Shown: positions 1 to 9,525 of the stretch, piece after piece | Layout: each line of letters opens with the position of its first letter | Position numbering within the stretch: the first letter of the stretch is position 1 | Source of the DNA: Flavicella sediminum | GTDB lineage: Bacteria > Bacteroidota > Bacteroidia > Flavobacteriales > Flavobacteriaceae | Direction of reading: 5' to 3' | NCBI RefSeq assembly: GCF_006381105.1 | Contig: NZ_VDET01000002.1 | Location: forward strand, 124,001-188,000 | Length of the DNA: 64,000 bases | The notes under the pieces: model-generated | Databases searched by the model: none | The model's input: the letters and a program-made list of their open reading frames with translations, nothing else | Told to the model about the DNA's origin: nothing | Made by a program: the position numbers and the translations under genes

Positions 1-2
1 CA

Positions 3-1178
3 AATCCAGATTCTTCTTTGTTCTATAACAAAAAGGCCATCTTCTTTTTAAAAAAATACAAGGACTTACAAACGCTCGCCTACAACTACAACAACCAAGC
101 ACAGCAATACAAACTCTTAAAAAAATACGACAAAGCAGTTGAACTATACCAAAAAGCCGATTCAATTAGTTTGAAAGAAAACATCAACTCTTCAAAACTT
201 ATTTTTTACAAAAACTTAGCAGAAACCTATGAGCTATCGGAGGATTTTAAAAATGCAACATTGTACCTGAATAAGATAACTGCTTTAAAAGATAGCATCA
301 ACGACACAAAACAAAATATTGCAATTTCAGAAATCAATGAAAAGTACAATAACGAAAAGTTGAGAGCTGACAACTTGGTGATTGATGCCAAACGTAAGAA
401 AAACAAAAACCTCCTGTTCCTTTCACTTGCCCTATTATTCTTCGGAATTATAACCTTTGTTTTAATTCAAAAAAACACCAAGAAAAAACAACGATTGGCT
501 GAAAAAGAAAAAGAACTACAAACACAAAAACTAAGCACTGTCTTAAAAGAACAAGAATTGACCATGATAGATGCGATGGTAGCAGGACAAGAAAAAGAAC
601 GTCAACGTATTGCTAACGACTTACACGATGACCTAGGTAGTTTATTAGCCAATGTTCGTTTGCATTTTGATGCTTTAAAAGAAAAAAAATCGGAAGATTT
701 ATTTGAACGCACCCATGTATTAATTGACGAAACTTACGACAAGGTTCGCTCACTATCACACGCCAAGAACTCTGGTGTTATTGCCAAACAAGGCTTGTTA
801 AAAGCCGTTCAAAATATGGCTGATAAAATTTCACAAACAAATAAAATTTCTATTGCGGTATTTGATTATGAATTGAATGAACGCCTAGAAAACAGCTTGG
901 AGATTACTTTATTCCGAATTTTACAAGAATTGATTACCAACACGCTTAAACACGCAAATGCTTCTGAAATTGAAATTCATTTAACCAACCATGGCGATAC
1001 ATTAAATATTTTATTCGAAGACAATGGAATTGGTTTTGACACCGCTCAAATTCTAGCCAAACACAATGGTATGGGACTTAGCAGTATTGACAAACGCATA
1101 GAACATCTAAACGGCTCTATGAATATTGATTCCATTAAAAACCAAGGCACCACCTTTATAATAGACATTCCTTTATGA
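3..1178 (+). CDS. TPR sensor histidine kinase, NarL/DesK type (5' partial)
   Basis: The reading frame is open from base 3, so the true start lies left of the window and the TTG at 18 is not a convincing start. The visible part begins with tetratricopeptide-like helices (LLKKYDKAVELYQKADS), followed by one transmembrane helix (LLFLSLALLFFGIITFVLI), a short coiled coil, a HisKA_3 dimerisation box (ERQRIANDLHDDLGS, with the phospho-acceptor His in LHDD) and a HATPase domain (N box NTLKHA, G boxes DNGIGFD and GMGLSSI). The family autophosphorylates and passes phosphate to a NarL-type regulator. Its stop overlaps the start of the next gene by 4 bases, so the two are translationally coupled partners. 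The signal sensed cannot be read from the sequence. Confidence 0.93.
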   Translation, partial: NPDSSLFYNKKAIFFLKKYKDLQTLAYNYNNQAQQYKLLKKYDKAVELYQKADSISLKENINSSKLIFYKNLAETYELSEDFKNATLYLNKITALKDSINDTKQNIAISEINEKYNNEKLRADNLVIDAKRKKNKNLLFLSLALLFFGIITFVLIQKNTKKKQRLAEKEKELQTQKLSTVLKEQELTMIDAMVAGQEKERQRIANDLHDDLGSLLANVRLHFDALKEKKSEDLFERTHVLIDETYDKVRSLSHAKNSGVIAKQGLLKAVQNMADKISQTNKISIAVFDYELNERLENSLEITLFRILQELITNTLKHANASEIEIHLTNHGDTLNILFEDNGIGFDTAQILAKHNGMGLSSIDKRIEHLNGSMNIDSIKNQGTTFIIDIPL

Positions 1179-1798
1179 TACGATTAGCTATAGCCGAAGA
1201 CCATCAATCCTTAATTGACGGTATCAAACTACTTTTAAAATACGAGGAAGGAATTTCCATTATTGGTACAGCCAATGACGGAGAAGAACTAGTTGAACTT
1301 GTAAGCCTAAAAAGACCCAGCATTGTTATTACCGACATACGAATGCCCAAACTTGATGGAATTGCAGCGACAAAAAAAATAAAAAAACTATTTCCTGAAA
1401 TAAAAATACTCGCTTTTACCATGTTTGATCAAACTGATGCTATAGAGCAAATGATTGCTGCAGGAGCTTCTGGTTATATCTTAAAAAACTCTCCATTAAG
1501 TGAAGTCTTAAACGCCATCAAACAAGTAGCCAATGGGGAAACGTATTACGATGCCCATATTGACACCAATAGCTTACAAACAAAAGCAAGCTCTTCTAAA
1601 AAAGGTGTTTTAACCAAAAGACAGATTCAAATTTTAAGACTTATCTCCCAAGGAAAAACTTCTAGAGAAATTGGTGAGGAGCTTTTTATAGGAACACTAA
1701 CGGTTAGTACGCATCGTAAAAATATGATTCAAATTTTAGGTCTCAAAGGCACAGGAGAATTGATGCGTTATGCCCTAGAAAAAAAATACGAATTCTAA
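1175..1798 (+). CDS. NarL/LuxR-family response regulator
   Basis: 207 residues. The receiver domain (about 1-120) has acidic residues E8/D9, the phospho-acceptor D54 in VITDIRMP, and the Lys of ILKNS. A LuxR-type helix-turn-helix follows (about 145-205: LTKRQIQILRLISQGKTSRE). This is the normal output partner of the kinase immediately upstream, with which it overlaps by ATGA. It binds DNA and controls transcription of unknown targets. No terminator-like hairpin was recognised directly after the stop. Confidence 0.95.
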   Translation: MIRLAIAEDHQSLIDGIKLLLKYEEGISIIGTANDGEELVELVSLKRPSIVITDIRMPKLDGIAATKKIKKLFPEIKILAFTMFDQTDAIEQMIAAGASGYILKNSPLSEVLNAIKQVANGETYYDAHIDTNSLQTKASSSKKGVLTKRQIQILRLISQGKTSREIGEELFIGTLTVSTHRKNMIQILGLKGTGELMRYALEKKYEF

Positions 1799-1975
1799 AA
1801 TTTCTTTTTCACTCGCAATTCGATGCACTTCTTTTTTTTTAAAAGAAAACACAGTCCTATACGCAGGTCAACCCAAACACTGTTTTTTATCTCAATTTCT
1901 ACAACAATTGATTTGACTAGCAAAAAGAATTATTATATATTGACTTTTTTATAACCCTTAATTAACTTAGTCCGT

Positions 1976-2689
1976 ATGAGCCCAAATGAAGACAGAAAAA
2001 TAAGAGAACAATTCACCCCTAAAACATGGAACGAAATTAAAACAAACGATTCTTGGGGAATTTTTAAAATCATGTCTGAATTTGTAGATGGTTATGAACG
2101 CTTAAGTCAAATTGGCCCATGTGTCAGTATTTTCGGATCTGCCAGAACCAAAGAAAACCATGAACATTATATTCTTGCAGAAGAAATTGCCTTTCAACTT
2201 TGTAAAAATGGTTATGGTGTTATTACTGGTGGTGGACCAGGAATTATGGAAGCAGGAAACAAAGGTGCCAACCGCGCCGGCGGAATTTCTGTCGGATTGA
2301 ACATTGAGCTTCCGTTTGAACAAAAAGACAATCCATATATCAACAAAGGAATGAGTTTAGACTTTGATTATTTCTTTGTTAGAAAAGTAATGTTTGTAAA
2401 ATATTCGCAAGGTTTTATTGTTATGCCAGGAGGTTTTGGAACCTTAGATGAATTATTTGAAGCCATTACTTTAATTCAAACAAAAAAAATTGGACGATTT
2501 CCAATTATTCTTGTGGGACGAGAATTTTGGAGTGATTTGTTAGTTTGGATAAAAAACGTATTGCTAACAGAACATGCTACCATTAGCGAAGAAGATTTAA
2601 ATCTTTTTAGAGTTGTTGACACCGCACAAGAAGCTATTGATCATCTCAACAAATTCTATGAGAAATACAATTTCAAACCAAATTTCTAA
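1976..2689 (+). CDS. LOG family protein (TIGR00730-type Rossmann fold)
   Basis: 237 residues. It carries the LOG/'lysine decarboxylase-like' signatures: GSART near residue 55, GGGPGIMEAGNKGA near 90, and PGGFGTLDELFE, the PGGxGTxxE nucleotide-binding motif. Characterised family members are phosphoribohydrolases that release free base from nucleoside 5'-monophosphates, including cytokinin ribotides. The bacterial substrate is usually not known. ATG at 1976 is preceded by a 177-base gap with no clear other feature. The next gene starts 9 bases after its stop, so co-transcription is likely. Confidence 0.9.
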   Translation: MSPNEDRKIREQFTPKTWNEIKTNDSWGIFKIMSEFVDGYERLSQIGPCVSIFGSARTKENHEHYILAEEIAFQLCKNGYGVITGGGPGIMEAGNKGANRAGGISVGLNIELPFEQKDNPYINKGMSLDFDYFFVRKVMFVKYSQGFIVMPGGFGTLDELFEAITLIQTKKIGRFPIILVGREFWSDLLVWIKNVLLTEHATISEEDLNLFRVVDTAQEAIDHLNKFYEKYNFKPNF

Positions 2690-2698
2690 AAATACGCG

Positions 2699-5524
2699 TT
2701 GAAAAAATTCTATTCTTGTTCTTTACTATTGTTCTTGATTTGTTTAAAAATTAATGCACAACAAACAAAAATCAGCATCAAAGGTTTACTTATGCCCGAA
2801 GTTGACCAACTGGCATTGCAACAAAAAATAGTGTACTACAACAATAGCAACCAAGTCTTGCACAAAATTGTTTTACACAATTGGGCCAATAGTTTTTCAG
2901 GTCAAAAAACCGCCTTAAGCAAACGCTTGATAGAAAATTATAAAAAGAGCCTATATTTTGCAGACTCTATAGATCGGGGGAATTCGAACATACACAAATT
3001 ATCTGTAAATTTTAAACCCGCTGACTATCATTTACACAACAGCAAAGTTGATCTGTTAGAAATTCCACTAGAATCACCCTTACAAAAAAACGACTCTGTT
3101 GTTATTACCGCCAATTACTCGGTAAAAATTCCCAATGCTAAATTTACAGGCTATGGAAAAGACGAACTTGGCAATTATAATTTAAGACATTGGTACCTGC
3201 AACCCGCCGTTTTTTCCAACAAGAAATGGCAAGCTTCCTCCAATCTCGACATGGACAATCTATACCAGCAAGCAGCAGATTACGACATTCAAATGTTTGT
3301 GCCTATTGGCTATCATATAAACGCTGGGCTTCCTTATGAAATGACATACAAAAACCATTTAGCCGATTTTAAATTCGAAGATAAAAAACGTGTAGATGTG
3401 GTACTAGCCATAACTTATAACAGCAGCTTTTCTAACTACAAAACCAACGACTTAAACATTGCTACAAATATTGAAAGTGATAAAATTTCAACACAAACAA
3501 AAAAAGTAATTCTAGAAAGAGCCGTTGCTTTTATTGAAAACAACCTAGGTAAATTTCCACACAACTTCGTTTTATTAGATGCTGCCTCATATCAAAAAAA
3601 CAAAATTTACGGCATCAATGATTTGCCCAATTTTTTACGGCCTTTTTCAGATGTTTTTGAATGGGAAACCAAAATATTCAAAGCGCTAAGTAACAAACTG
3701 GTGGAAGAAACTTTATTATTCGATCGAAATACCGATTACTGGTTATCCGACGGGATACAAAGTTATTTGATGATGCAATATGTGAGCCAATACTATCCTG
3801 AAGTCAAGCTACTGGGAAAAAACTCAAAACGTTGGGGAATTAAAAATTTCAATTTTGCTCAAATGGATTATAACGACAAATATCCTTTTGTATACCAATT
3901 TTCAGCAAGAAAAAACATTGATCAATCACTAACCACACCTGCTGTGGAACTTTCTAATTTCAACAGAAAAATAGTCAACAAATACAAAGCTGGTTTAGGC
4001 TTGCGTTATTTAGATGCTTATTTAGGCGGAGCAACTTTACAGAATTCTTTAAAAGCATTTTACAAAGAGAATCAATTACAACCAACCAACAGCGGTACAT
4101 TTCAACAATATTTATCTGAACGTACCAACAAAGATCTTTCTTGGTTTTTTGGCGACTACCTACAATCCAAAAAGAAAATAGACTTTACTTTAAAAAGAAT
4201 AAAAAAAACGAAGGACTCGCTGTTTGTTACAATTAAAAACACTCGAAACATAAGCGCCCCCGTTGCATTGTATGGAGTAAAGAATAAAAAGATTCAATGG
4301 AAAAAGTGGATTCCACCAATTGACAGCACCAAAACCATCAAAATAGCAAAAGGAAATTTCGACAAAATATCGTTGAATTACGAATACCTATACCCTGAAT
4401 TTAATTTAAGAAACAATTGGAAAAATGTGCGTCCAAAATTATTTGAAAGACCGCTACAATTAAAATTCATAAAAGACATTAGCGATCCATATTACAACCA
4501 AATATTTTACAAACCCACATTTGACTATAATTATTACGATGGTTTTATTTTAGGAATTGACCTGAACAACAAACCTGTCCAAAAAAATAATTTCGAATAT
4601 AAAATAGTTCCAACCTACAGTACGAAAAGTGAAACTTTCTCTGGTAAATTCTCAACAGTTTACAACTACTTTCCAGAAAACAAAAAAGTATACCGTGTGC
4701 TTTTTGGAGTATCTGGAAGTCGTTTTCATTATGACAAAAATTTAAACTACACCACTTTTGCCCCTTTAGTTTCTATACAATTTAACAGAAAAAACCTAAG
4801 AGCTGTTGGCACCAATAATCTAACCTTAAAATATTTAATGATTGACAAGCAGGTTGAAGTGAACACCCTGAAAACTGACGAAGACCATTACAATATCACC
4901 AAATTAAAATATTCTTATACAAGACCCGATTTATTAAATGATTTCAGAATAAATACCAGTTTCGAATTCGCCAATAATTTCAACAAAATAGCCACAGATA
5001 TTTTGTACAGAAAGCTTACAGATAAAAACAGGCAATGGGAATTTAGATGGTTTGCTGGAGTGTTTTTAAACAATAACACCGATTCAAATTATTTCAGTTT
5101 CGGACTAAGCAGACCGCAAGATTATTTATTTGAACACAATTTATTTGGCCGGTCGGAAGATACAGGAATTGTGAGTCAACAATATGTTAGCGCACAAGGT
5201 GGATTTAAATCTCTTTTTACGAAAGACACTGAAAAATTTGCCAATAGCTGGATGACTTCCTTTAACACATCTGTTAGTATTTGGAGAAGCTTGCAATTGT
5301 ACAACGATTTTGGAGCTGTAAAAAACACGGGGCAGCCAATTTTTTTCGCACATGAAAGCGGACTTCGTTTAAATTTTGTTCACAATATACTAGAATTCTA
5401 CATCCCTATCCACTCTAATAATGGTTGGGAAATGGGACTCAATAACTACACAAGTAAAATTCGATTTACCTTGGTTTTAGACGCCAATAGAATCTTTAAT
5501 TTTGTTAGACGTGGTTTCCTATAA
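2699..5524 (+). CDS. Large M1-peptidase-like exported protein, zinc site not recognisable
   Basis: 941 residues with a TTG start at 2699, directly followed by a clean signal peptide (MKKFYSCSLLLFLICLKINAQ). The middle resembles the gluzincin/M1 aminopeptidase scaffold seen in flavobacterial 'metalloprotease' annotations, with WLSDGIQSYLMMQYV where active enzymes have WLNEGxAxY. No HExxH motif occurs anywhere, so catalysis is doubtful. The last ~350 residues are rich in alternating aromatic and polar segments and could be a beta-sheet or barrel-like region. It lies 9 bases after the LOG gene. Confidence is high that it is a real exported protein and moderate for the fold. Confidence 0.75.
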   Translation: MKKFYSCSLLLFLICLKINAQQTKISIKGLLMPEVDQLALQQKIVYYNNSNQVLHKIVLHNWANSFSGQKTALSKRLIENYKKSLYFADSIDRGNSNIHKLSVNFKPADYHLHNSKVDLLEIPLESPLQKNDSVVITANYSVKIPNAKFTGYGKDELGNYNLRHWYLQPAVFSNKKWQASSNLDMDNLYQQAADYDIQMFVPIGYHINAGLPYEMTYKNHLADFKFEDKKRVDVVLAITYNSSFSNYKTNDLNIATNIESDKISTQTKKVILERAVAFIENNLGKFPHNFVLLDAASYQKNKIYGINDLPNFLRPFSDVFEWETKIFKALSNKLVEETLLFDRNTDYWLSDGIQSYLMMQYVSQYYPEVKLLGKNSKRWGIKNFNFAQMDYNDKYPFVYQFSARKNIDQSLTTPAVELSNFNRKIVNKYKAGLGLRYLDAYLGGATLQNSLKAFYKENQLQPTNSGTFQQYLSERTNKDLSWFFGDYLQSKKKIDFTLKRIKKTKDSLFVTIKNTRNISAPVALYGVKNKKIQWKKWIPPIDSTKTIKIAKGNFDKISLNYEYLYPEFNLRNNWKNVRPKLFERPLQLKFIKDISDPYYNQIFYKPTFDYNYYDGFILGIDLNNKPVQKNNFEYKIVPTYSTKSETFSGKFSTVYNYFPENKKVYRVLFGVSGSRFHYDKNLNYTTFAPLVSIQFNRKNLRAVGTNNLTLKYLMIDKQVEVNTLKTDEDHYNITKLKYSYTRPDLLNDFRINTSFEFANNFNKIATDILYRKLTDKNRQWEFRWFAGVFLNNNTDSNYFSFGLSRPQDYLFEHNLFGRSEDTGIVSQQYVSAQGGFKSLFTKDTEKFANSWMTSFNTSVSIWRSLQLYNDFGAVKNTGQPIFFAHESGLRLNFVHNILEFYIPIHSNNGWEMGLNNYTSKIRFTLVLDANRIFNFVRRGFL

Positions 5525-5576
5525 TTAGTGCATTTTACCAAGGATACAAACTCTTTTAAAATTCATTTTAAAACCG

Positions 5577-5584
5577 TACCTTTG
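5577..5584 (+). promoter_or_regulatory. Bacteroidota -7 box TACCTTTG upstream of the E1 gene
   Basis: TACCTTTG matches the TAnnTTTG consensus of the primary sigma factor in Bacteroidota and lies 23 bases before the ATG at 5607. A good TTG -33 element at the usual spacing is not evident. Confidence 0.5.
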
Positions 5585-5606
5585 CACTATCTAAAAATGC
5601 TTATTC

Positions 5607-8060
5607 ATGACCTCAGTAACCTCTGAAATTAACGAACAAAACCTATCGTTTCAACAATTTAAAGATGAAATATTAAAGGACTACTATACAGCTGTATTGA
5701 GTAGAGAATGTAGTTTGTTAGGAAGGAAAGAGGTACTTACAGGAAAAGCAAAGTTTGGAATTTTTGGTGATGGTAAAGAATTGCCACAAATTGCTATGGC
5801 CAAAGCTTTTAAAAAAGGAGATTGGAGATCGGGCTATTACAGAGACCAAACTTTTATGATGGCTTTGGGTGAGTTTACGCCCCAACAATTTTTTGCTGGC
5901 TTGTATGCGCATACAGATATCAAAGCAGAACCTTTTTCTGCAGGTAGGCAAATGGGAGGCCATTTCGCAACTCATATTGTAAATGAAGATGGCACTTGGA
6001 AAAACCAAACACAACAATACAACACCAGTTCTGATGTATCTTGTACAGCTGCACAAATGCCTCGATTAGTGGGATTAGCTTATGCATCTAAACTTTATAG
6101 AAACGTAGCTAGCTTACAAAAAGGCTATGAAAACTTCACCAATAAAGGAAATGAAATTGGTTGGGGTACCATAGGAAATGCAAGTACAAGTGAAGGACAT
6201 TTTTTTGAAGCAATCAACGCTTCTGGTGTTTTACAAATCCCCATGATTACCAGTGTTTGGGATGACGAATATGGAATTTCAGTTCATGCCAAATACCAAA
6301 CCACAAAAGAAAATATTTCTGAAGTTTTAAAAGGTTTTCAAAGAGATCCTAAAAACAAAGGTTTGGAAATTTTACGTGTAAACGGTTGGGATTATGTGCA
6401 ATTAATGGATACCTATAAGAAGGCTGCAGAAATTGCTAGAACAGAACATGTACCTGTATTAATTCACGTTCAAGAACTAACACAACCACAAGGACACTCT
6501 TCTTCTGGATCCCATGAACGATACAAAAGCAAAAACAGACTAGGTTGGGAAGCCGATTTTGATTGCAATAAAAAATTCAAAGAATGGATTTTAGAATTTG
6601 AATTAGAAAACAACGACCATATTTTAAAAATTGTTGAAAGCGAAGAAGAACTTATTGCTATAGAAAAACAAGCCAAACGAGAAGTTTCTCAAGCAAAAAA
6701 AGATGCCTGGAAAGCTTTTTTAGAACCGCTTAAAAAAGAACAATTAGAATTATTGCAATTATTGGATGGCGTTTGTAAAACGAGTTCAAACAAAAATTTT
6801 ATAGCAAAACTAAGAAACGATTTTGCTGCTATAAAAGAACCTTCTCGAAAAGAAATATTTGAAACGGCTAGAAAAGCAACGCCACTTTTACGTTTTGAAA
6901 ATTCGAAAGAAAAAACAAAATTCTTAGCTTGGCTAACCGAAAACAAGCAAATTACACAAGATAAATACAGCACAAAACTTATCAATGATACCGGAAACGG
7001 AGTAAGTACTATTGCTGAAATAAAACCAACCTATCCTTCCGACAAAAAAATTGTTGATGCAAGAATTATCATTCGTGATAATTTTGACGCCCTACTAGAA
7101 AAACATGGCAACTTGTTTATTTTCGGGGAAGATTCTGGTAAAATTGGAGATGTTAACCAAGGACTAGAAAGCTTACAAGATAAATTTGGTGAAGATAGAG
7201 TAACGGATACCGGAATTAGAGAATCTACTATAATTGGTCAAGGAATTGGAATGGCTTTACGTGGCCTTCGTCCTATTGCTGAAATTCAATATTTAGATTA
7301 TTTAATATACACCATACAAACCTTAAGTGATGATTTGGCCTGTTTACGTTACCGAACCTTTGGAAAACAACGTGCCCCATTAATCATTAGAACCAGAGGA
7401 CATCGTTTGGAAGGAATCTGGCATTCAGGATCTCCTATGTCTATGATACTAGGAACCTTAAGAGGAATTCATTTATTGGTACCAAGAAACATGACCAAGG
7501 CCGCTGGGTTTTACAATACCTTGTTACAAGGAGATGAGCCAGCTTTAGTTATTGAAAATTTAAATGGTTATCGTTTAAAAGAAGAATTACCTGAAAATTT
7601 AGGAGAATACACTACGCCTATTGGTTACGTAGAAACCGTAAAAGAAGGAGCTGATATTACGTTAGTTTCCTATGGATCTACTTTAAAAATTGTTCAGGAT
7701 ACCGCTTTAGATTTAGCTCAAGTAGGAATTGATATTGAAATTATTGATGTACAATCTTTAATGCCTTTTGATTTGAATCATGACATTTCGAAAAGTGTTG
7801 CCAAAACCAATAGATTATTAGTTATTGATGAAGATGTTCCTGGGGGAGCTTCTGCTTATATTTTACAAAAAGTACTAGATGAGCAAGATGCTTATCATTA
7901 TTTAGACAGCAAACCTTCTACTTTAAGTGCAAAACCACATCGACCTGCTTATGGTAGTGATGGTGATTATTTTTCAAAACCGTCAACTGAAGATGTGTTT
8001 GAAGCTGTATACAAAATAATGCATGAAGTCAATCCTGTAGAATTCCCAAACCTCTACTAA
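5607..8060 (+). CDS. 2-oxoacid dehydrogenase E1, fused alpha and beta subunits
   Basis: 817 residues in one chain. Residues ~20-400 are the ThDP-binding alpha-type E1 domain (GNASTSEGHFFEAIN, then a SSGSHERY loop). Residues ~490-815 are the transketolase-type beta domain (FIFGEDSGKIGDVNQG, and GHRLEGIWHSGSP for the active-site region). The family decarboxylates branched-chain 2-oxoacids or pyruvate and passes the acyl group to a lipoyl E2, which is not in this window. Fused alpha-beta E1 proteins of this length are common in Bacteroidota. Whether the substrate is 2-oxoisovalerate or pyruvate cannot be decided here. Confidence 0.9.
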   Translation: MTSVTSEINEQNLSFQQFKDEILKDYYTAVLSRECSLLGRKEVLTGKAKFGIFGDGKELPQIAMAKAFKKGDWRSGYYRDQTFMMALGEFTPQQFFAGLYAHTDIKAEPFSAGRQMGGHFATHIVNEDGTWKNQTQQYNTSSDVSCTAAQMPRLVGLAYASKLYRNVASLQKGYENFTNKGNEIGWGTIGNASTSEGHFFEAINASGVLQIPMITSVWDDEYGISVHAKYQTTKENISEVLKGFQRDPKNKGLEILRVNGWDYVQLMDTYKKAAEIARTEHVPVLIHVQELTQPQGHSSSGSHERYKSKNRLGWEADFDCNKKFKEWILEFELENNDHILKIVESEEELIAIEKQAKREVSQAKKDAWKAFLEPLKKEQLELLQLLDGVCKTSSNKNFIAKLRNDFAAIKEPSRKEIFETARKATPLLRFENSKEKTKFLAWLTENKQITQDKYSTKLINDTGNGVSTIAEIKPTYPSDKKIVDARIIIRDNFDALLEKHGNLFIFGEDSGKIGDVNQGLESLQDKFGEDRVTDTGIRESTIIGQGIGMALRGLRPIAEIQYLDYLIYTIQTLSDDLACLRYRTFGKQRAPLIIRTRGHRLEGIWHSGSPMSMILGTLRGIHLLVPRNMTKAAGFYNTLLQGDEPALVIENLNGYRLKEELPENLGEYTTPIGYVETVKEGADITLVSYGSTLKIVQDTALDLAQVGIDIEIIDVQSLMPFDLNHDISKSVAKTNRLLVIDEDVPGGASAYILQKVLDEQDAYHYLDSKPSTLSAKPHRPAYGSDGDYFSKPSTEDVFEAVYKIMHEVNPVEFPNLY

Positions 8061-8190
8061 ATAAATTACTGACGACAAACTAAGTGCGCTCATATACTAC
8101 TTAACAAACAATACACGTATAGTGCATTTTATTACACATTTGTTATAGGGTTTAGGGGTGTTCGCGCTTTACAGAATAAAGGTTTTGTTT

Positions 8191-8198
8191 TAACTTTG
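8191..8198 (+). promoter_or_regulatory. Candidate -7 box TAACTTTG upstream of the CarboxypepD_reg gene
   Basis: TAACTTTG fits TAnnTTTG and ends 23 bases before the ATG at 8222. The -33 element is not convincing. The preceding bases 8061-8190 hold no other feature I can name. Confidence 0.45.
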
Positions 8199-8221
8199 AA
8201 AGAAGTTTAACCAACCCTTTT

Positions 8222-9385
8222 ATGATGATCAAATTATTTAGCAAGACACAATTATGTCTATTTGCCCTTACTTTATTATTCTCTTACACCCAAAATGCTC
8301 AGCAAAAAAATATTGAAGTTACTGGAGTAATTTTAGATGAAAACAATATTACCATTCCTTATGTTGCTGTAGGAATTGTTGCCAAAAGCATTGGAAGTTC
8401 CAGTACAGAAGACGGTGAATTTTCACTTAAAATTAGCGCCAATGAATTGCAAGACACTTTATCGGTTTCTTCTTTAGGGTTTGACACCTATAAAATTAGA
8501 GTAGAAGAATTTTTAGCCTTAAAAGAAAAGAAAATTATCCTAAAAGAAAACGTTGTTTCTATGGATGATGTTCAACTTTTAAAACCTTCCGAATATGTGT
8601 TTAATGCCATCAAAAACTTAAAAAACAACACGTTAAGCTCTTACCACCAATTACAACTTCTTTACCGGAGAGCGGCTACAGAAGGAGGTAAATCAAAATT
8701 CTTTGTCGAAAATTTTATAAAAATTAAAGATCGAGGTCCAAAATATTCTTTAGGAAGAGTACAAGTAACCGAAGCTCGAAAATCTGCAGATTATAGAATA
8801 TGGAAAAGAACCCAATGGACACATTCTATCAACTATATGGCAAGTGGAAATCCGTTAAGACCTTCAGACAAAAAACCAAACCTTAAAAAATATACCTGGA
8901 AAAAAACAGGGGATACTTCTTACGAAGGAGAAGATGTTCTAATTATAAAAGGAACCCTCAAACACGATTATATAATTTTCTATATTGGACTTGACGATTA
9001 TAAAATTTATAAAATAGAAAGACCACGAACCATATACACTTATACAAAACACAAAAGTGGAAAACTACATTTGAGCTATTATTCAAAAGAATGGGGATTT
9101 GGAAGAAATATGATTCCAAAACAATACTGGAATACTGAAGCGGAAAAAATGACCTATCGCTTGGAAGGATTTGTACTGAATGTAGTGACTAACAAAAGTA
9201 ATATTGCGGTTCGTGATTTTGGAGGTACTTCGGATATGGGAACATTAAAACTTCCTTACCATCCCGAGTTCTGGTCAAATTTAAGCATGCCACCAGATAC
9301 GAAGTTTTTCAAAAAAATTAAATCTGAATTGGAAGGACTTTACGGAGTTCCACTTGAAACCCAATTTAAACTCGTCAATAAATAA
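8222..9385 (+). CDS. Exported CarboxypepD_reg-like domain protein
   Basis: 387 residues: signal peptide (about 1-26), then a carboxypeptidase-regulatory-like beta-sandwich (residues ~30-110, IEVTGVILDENNITIPYVAV). The rest is a conserved domain of unknown function with SYEGEDVLIIKG near the middle. It ends in GVPLETQFKLVN, a C-terminus shared almost word for word with the gene at 22066-23220 and with the remnant at 21662-21882, so it belongs to a local paralogous family. It has no TonB plug or barrel. Function is unknown; a cell-surface or periplasmic role is inferred from the signal peptide and the sandwich domain. Confidence 0.8.
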   Translation: MMIKLFSKTQLCLFALTLLFSYTQNAQQKNIEVTGVILDENNITIPYVAVGIVAKSIGSSSTEDGEFSLKISANELQDTLSVSSLGFDTYKIRVEEFLALKEKKIILKENVVSMDDVQLLKPSEYVFNAIKNLKNNTLSSYHQLQLLYRRAATEGGKSKFFVENFIKIKDRGPKYSLGRVQVTEARKSADYRIWKRTQWTHSINYMASGNPLRPSDKKPNLKKYTWKKTGDTSYEGEDVLIIKGTLKHDYIIFYIGLDDYKIYKIERPRTIYTYTKHKSGKLHLSYYSKEWGFGRNMIPKQYWNTEAEKMTYRLEGFVLNVVTNKSNIAVRDFGGTSDMGTLKLPYHPEFWSNLSMPPDTKFFKKIKSELEGLYGVPLETQFKLVNK

Positions 9386-9389
9386 AAAA

Positions 9390-9417
9390 ATGCCACTGTT
9401 GTTCACAGTGGCATTTA
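9390..9417 (+). terminator. Rho-independent terminator after the CarboxypepD_reg gene
   Basis: A perfect 10-base inverted repeat (atgccactgt / acagtggcat, loop of 5) begins 5 bases after the stop codon and is flanked by A-rich and T-rich runs. Confidence 0.8.
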
Positions 9418-9525
9418 TGTTTCTAACAACTTTCCTTTTTTAAACCCTATTTTTTGTAAATTTGCCTCTTGAAAAATTAAACAAATTACCAACAAACAAT
9501 CGGACTCCCTAAATTATACTATTAA

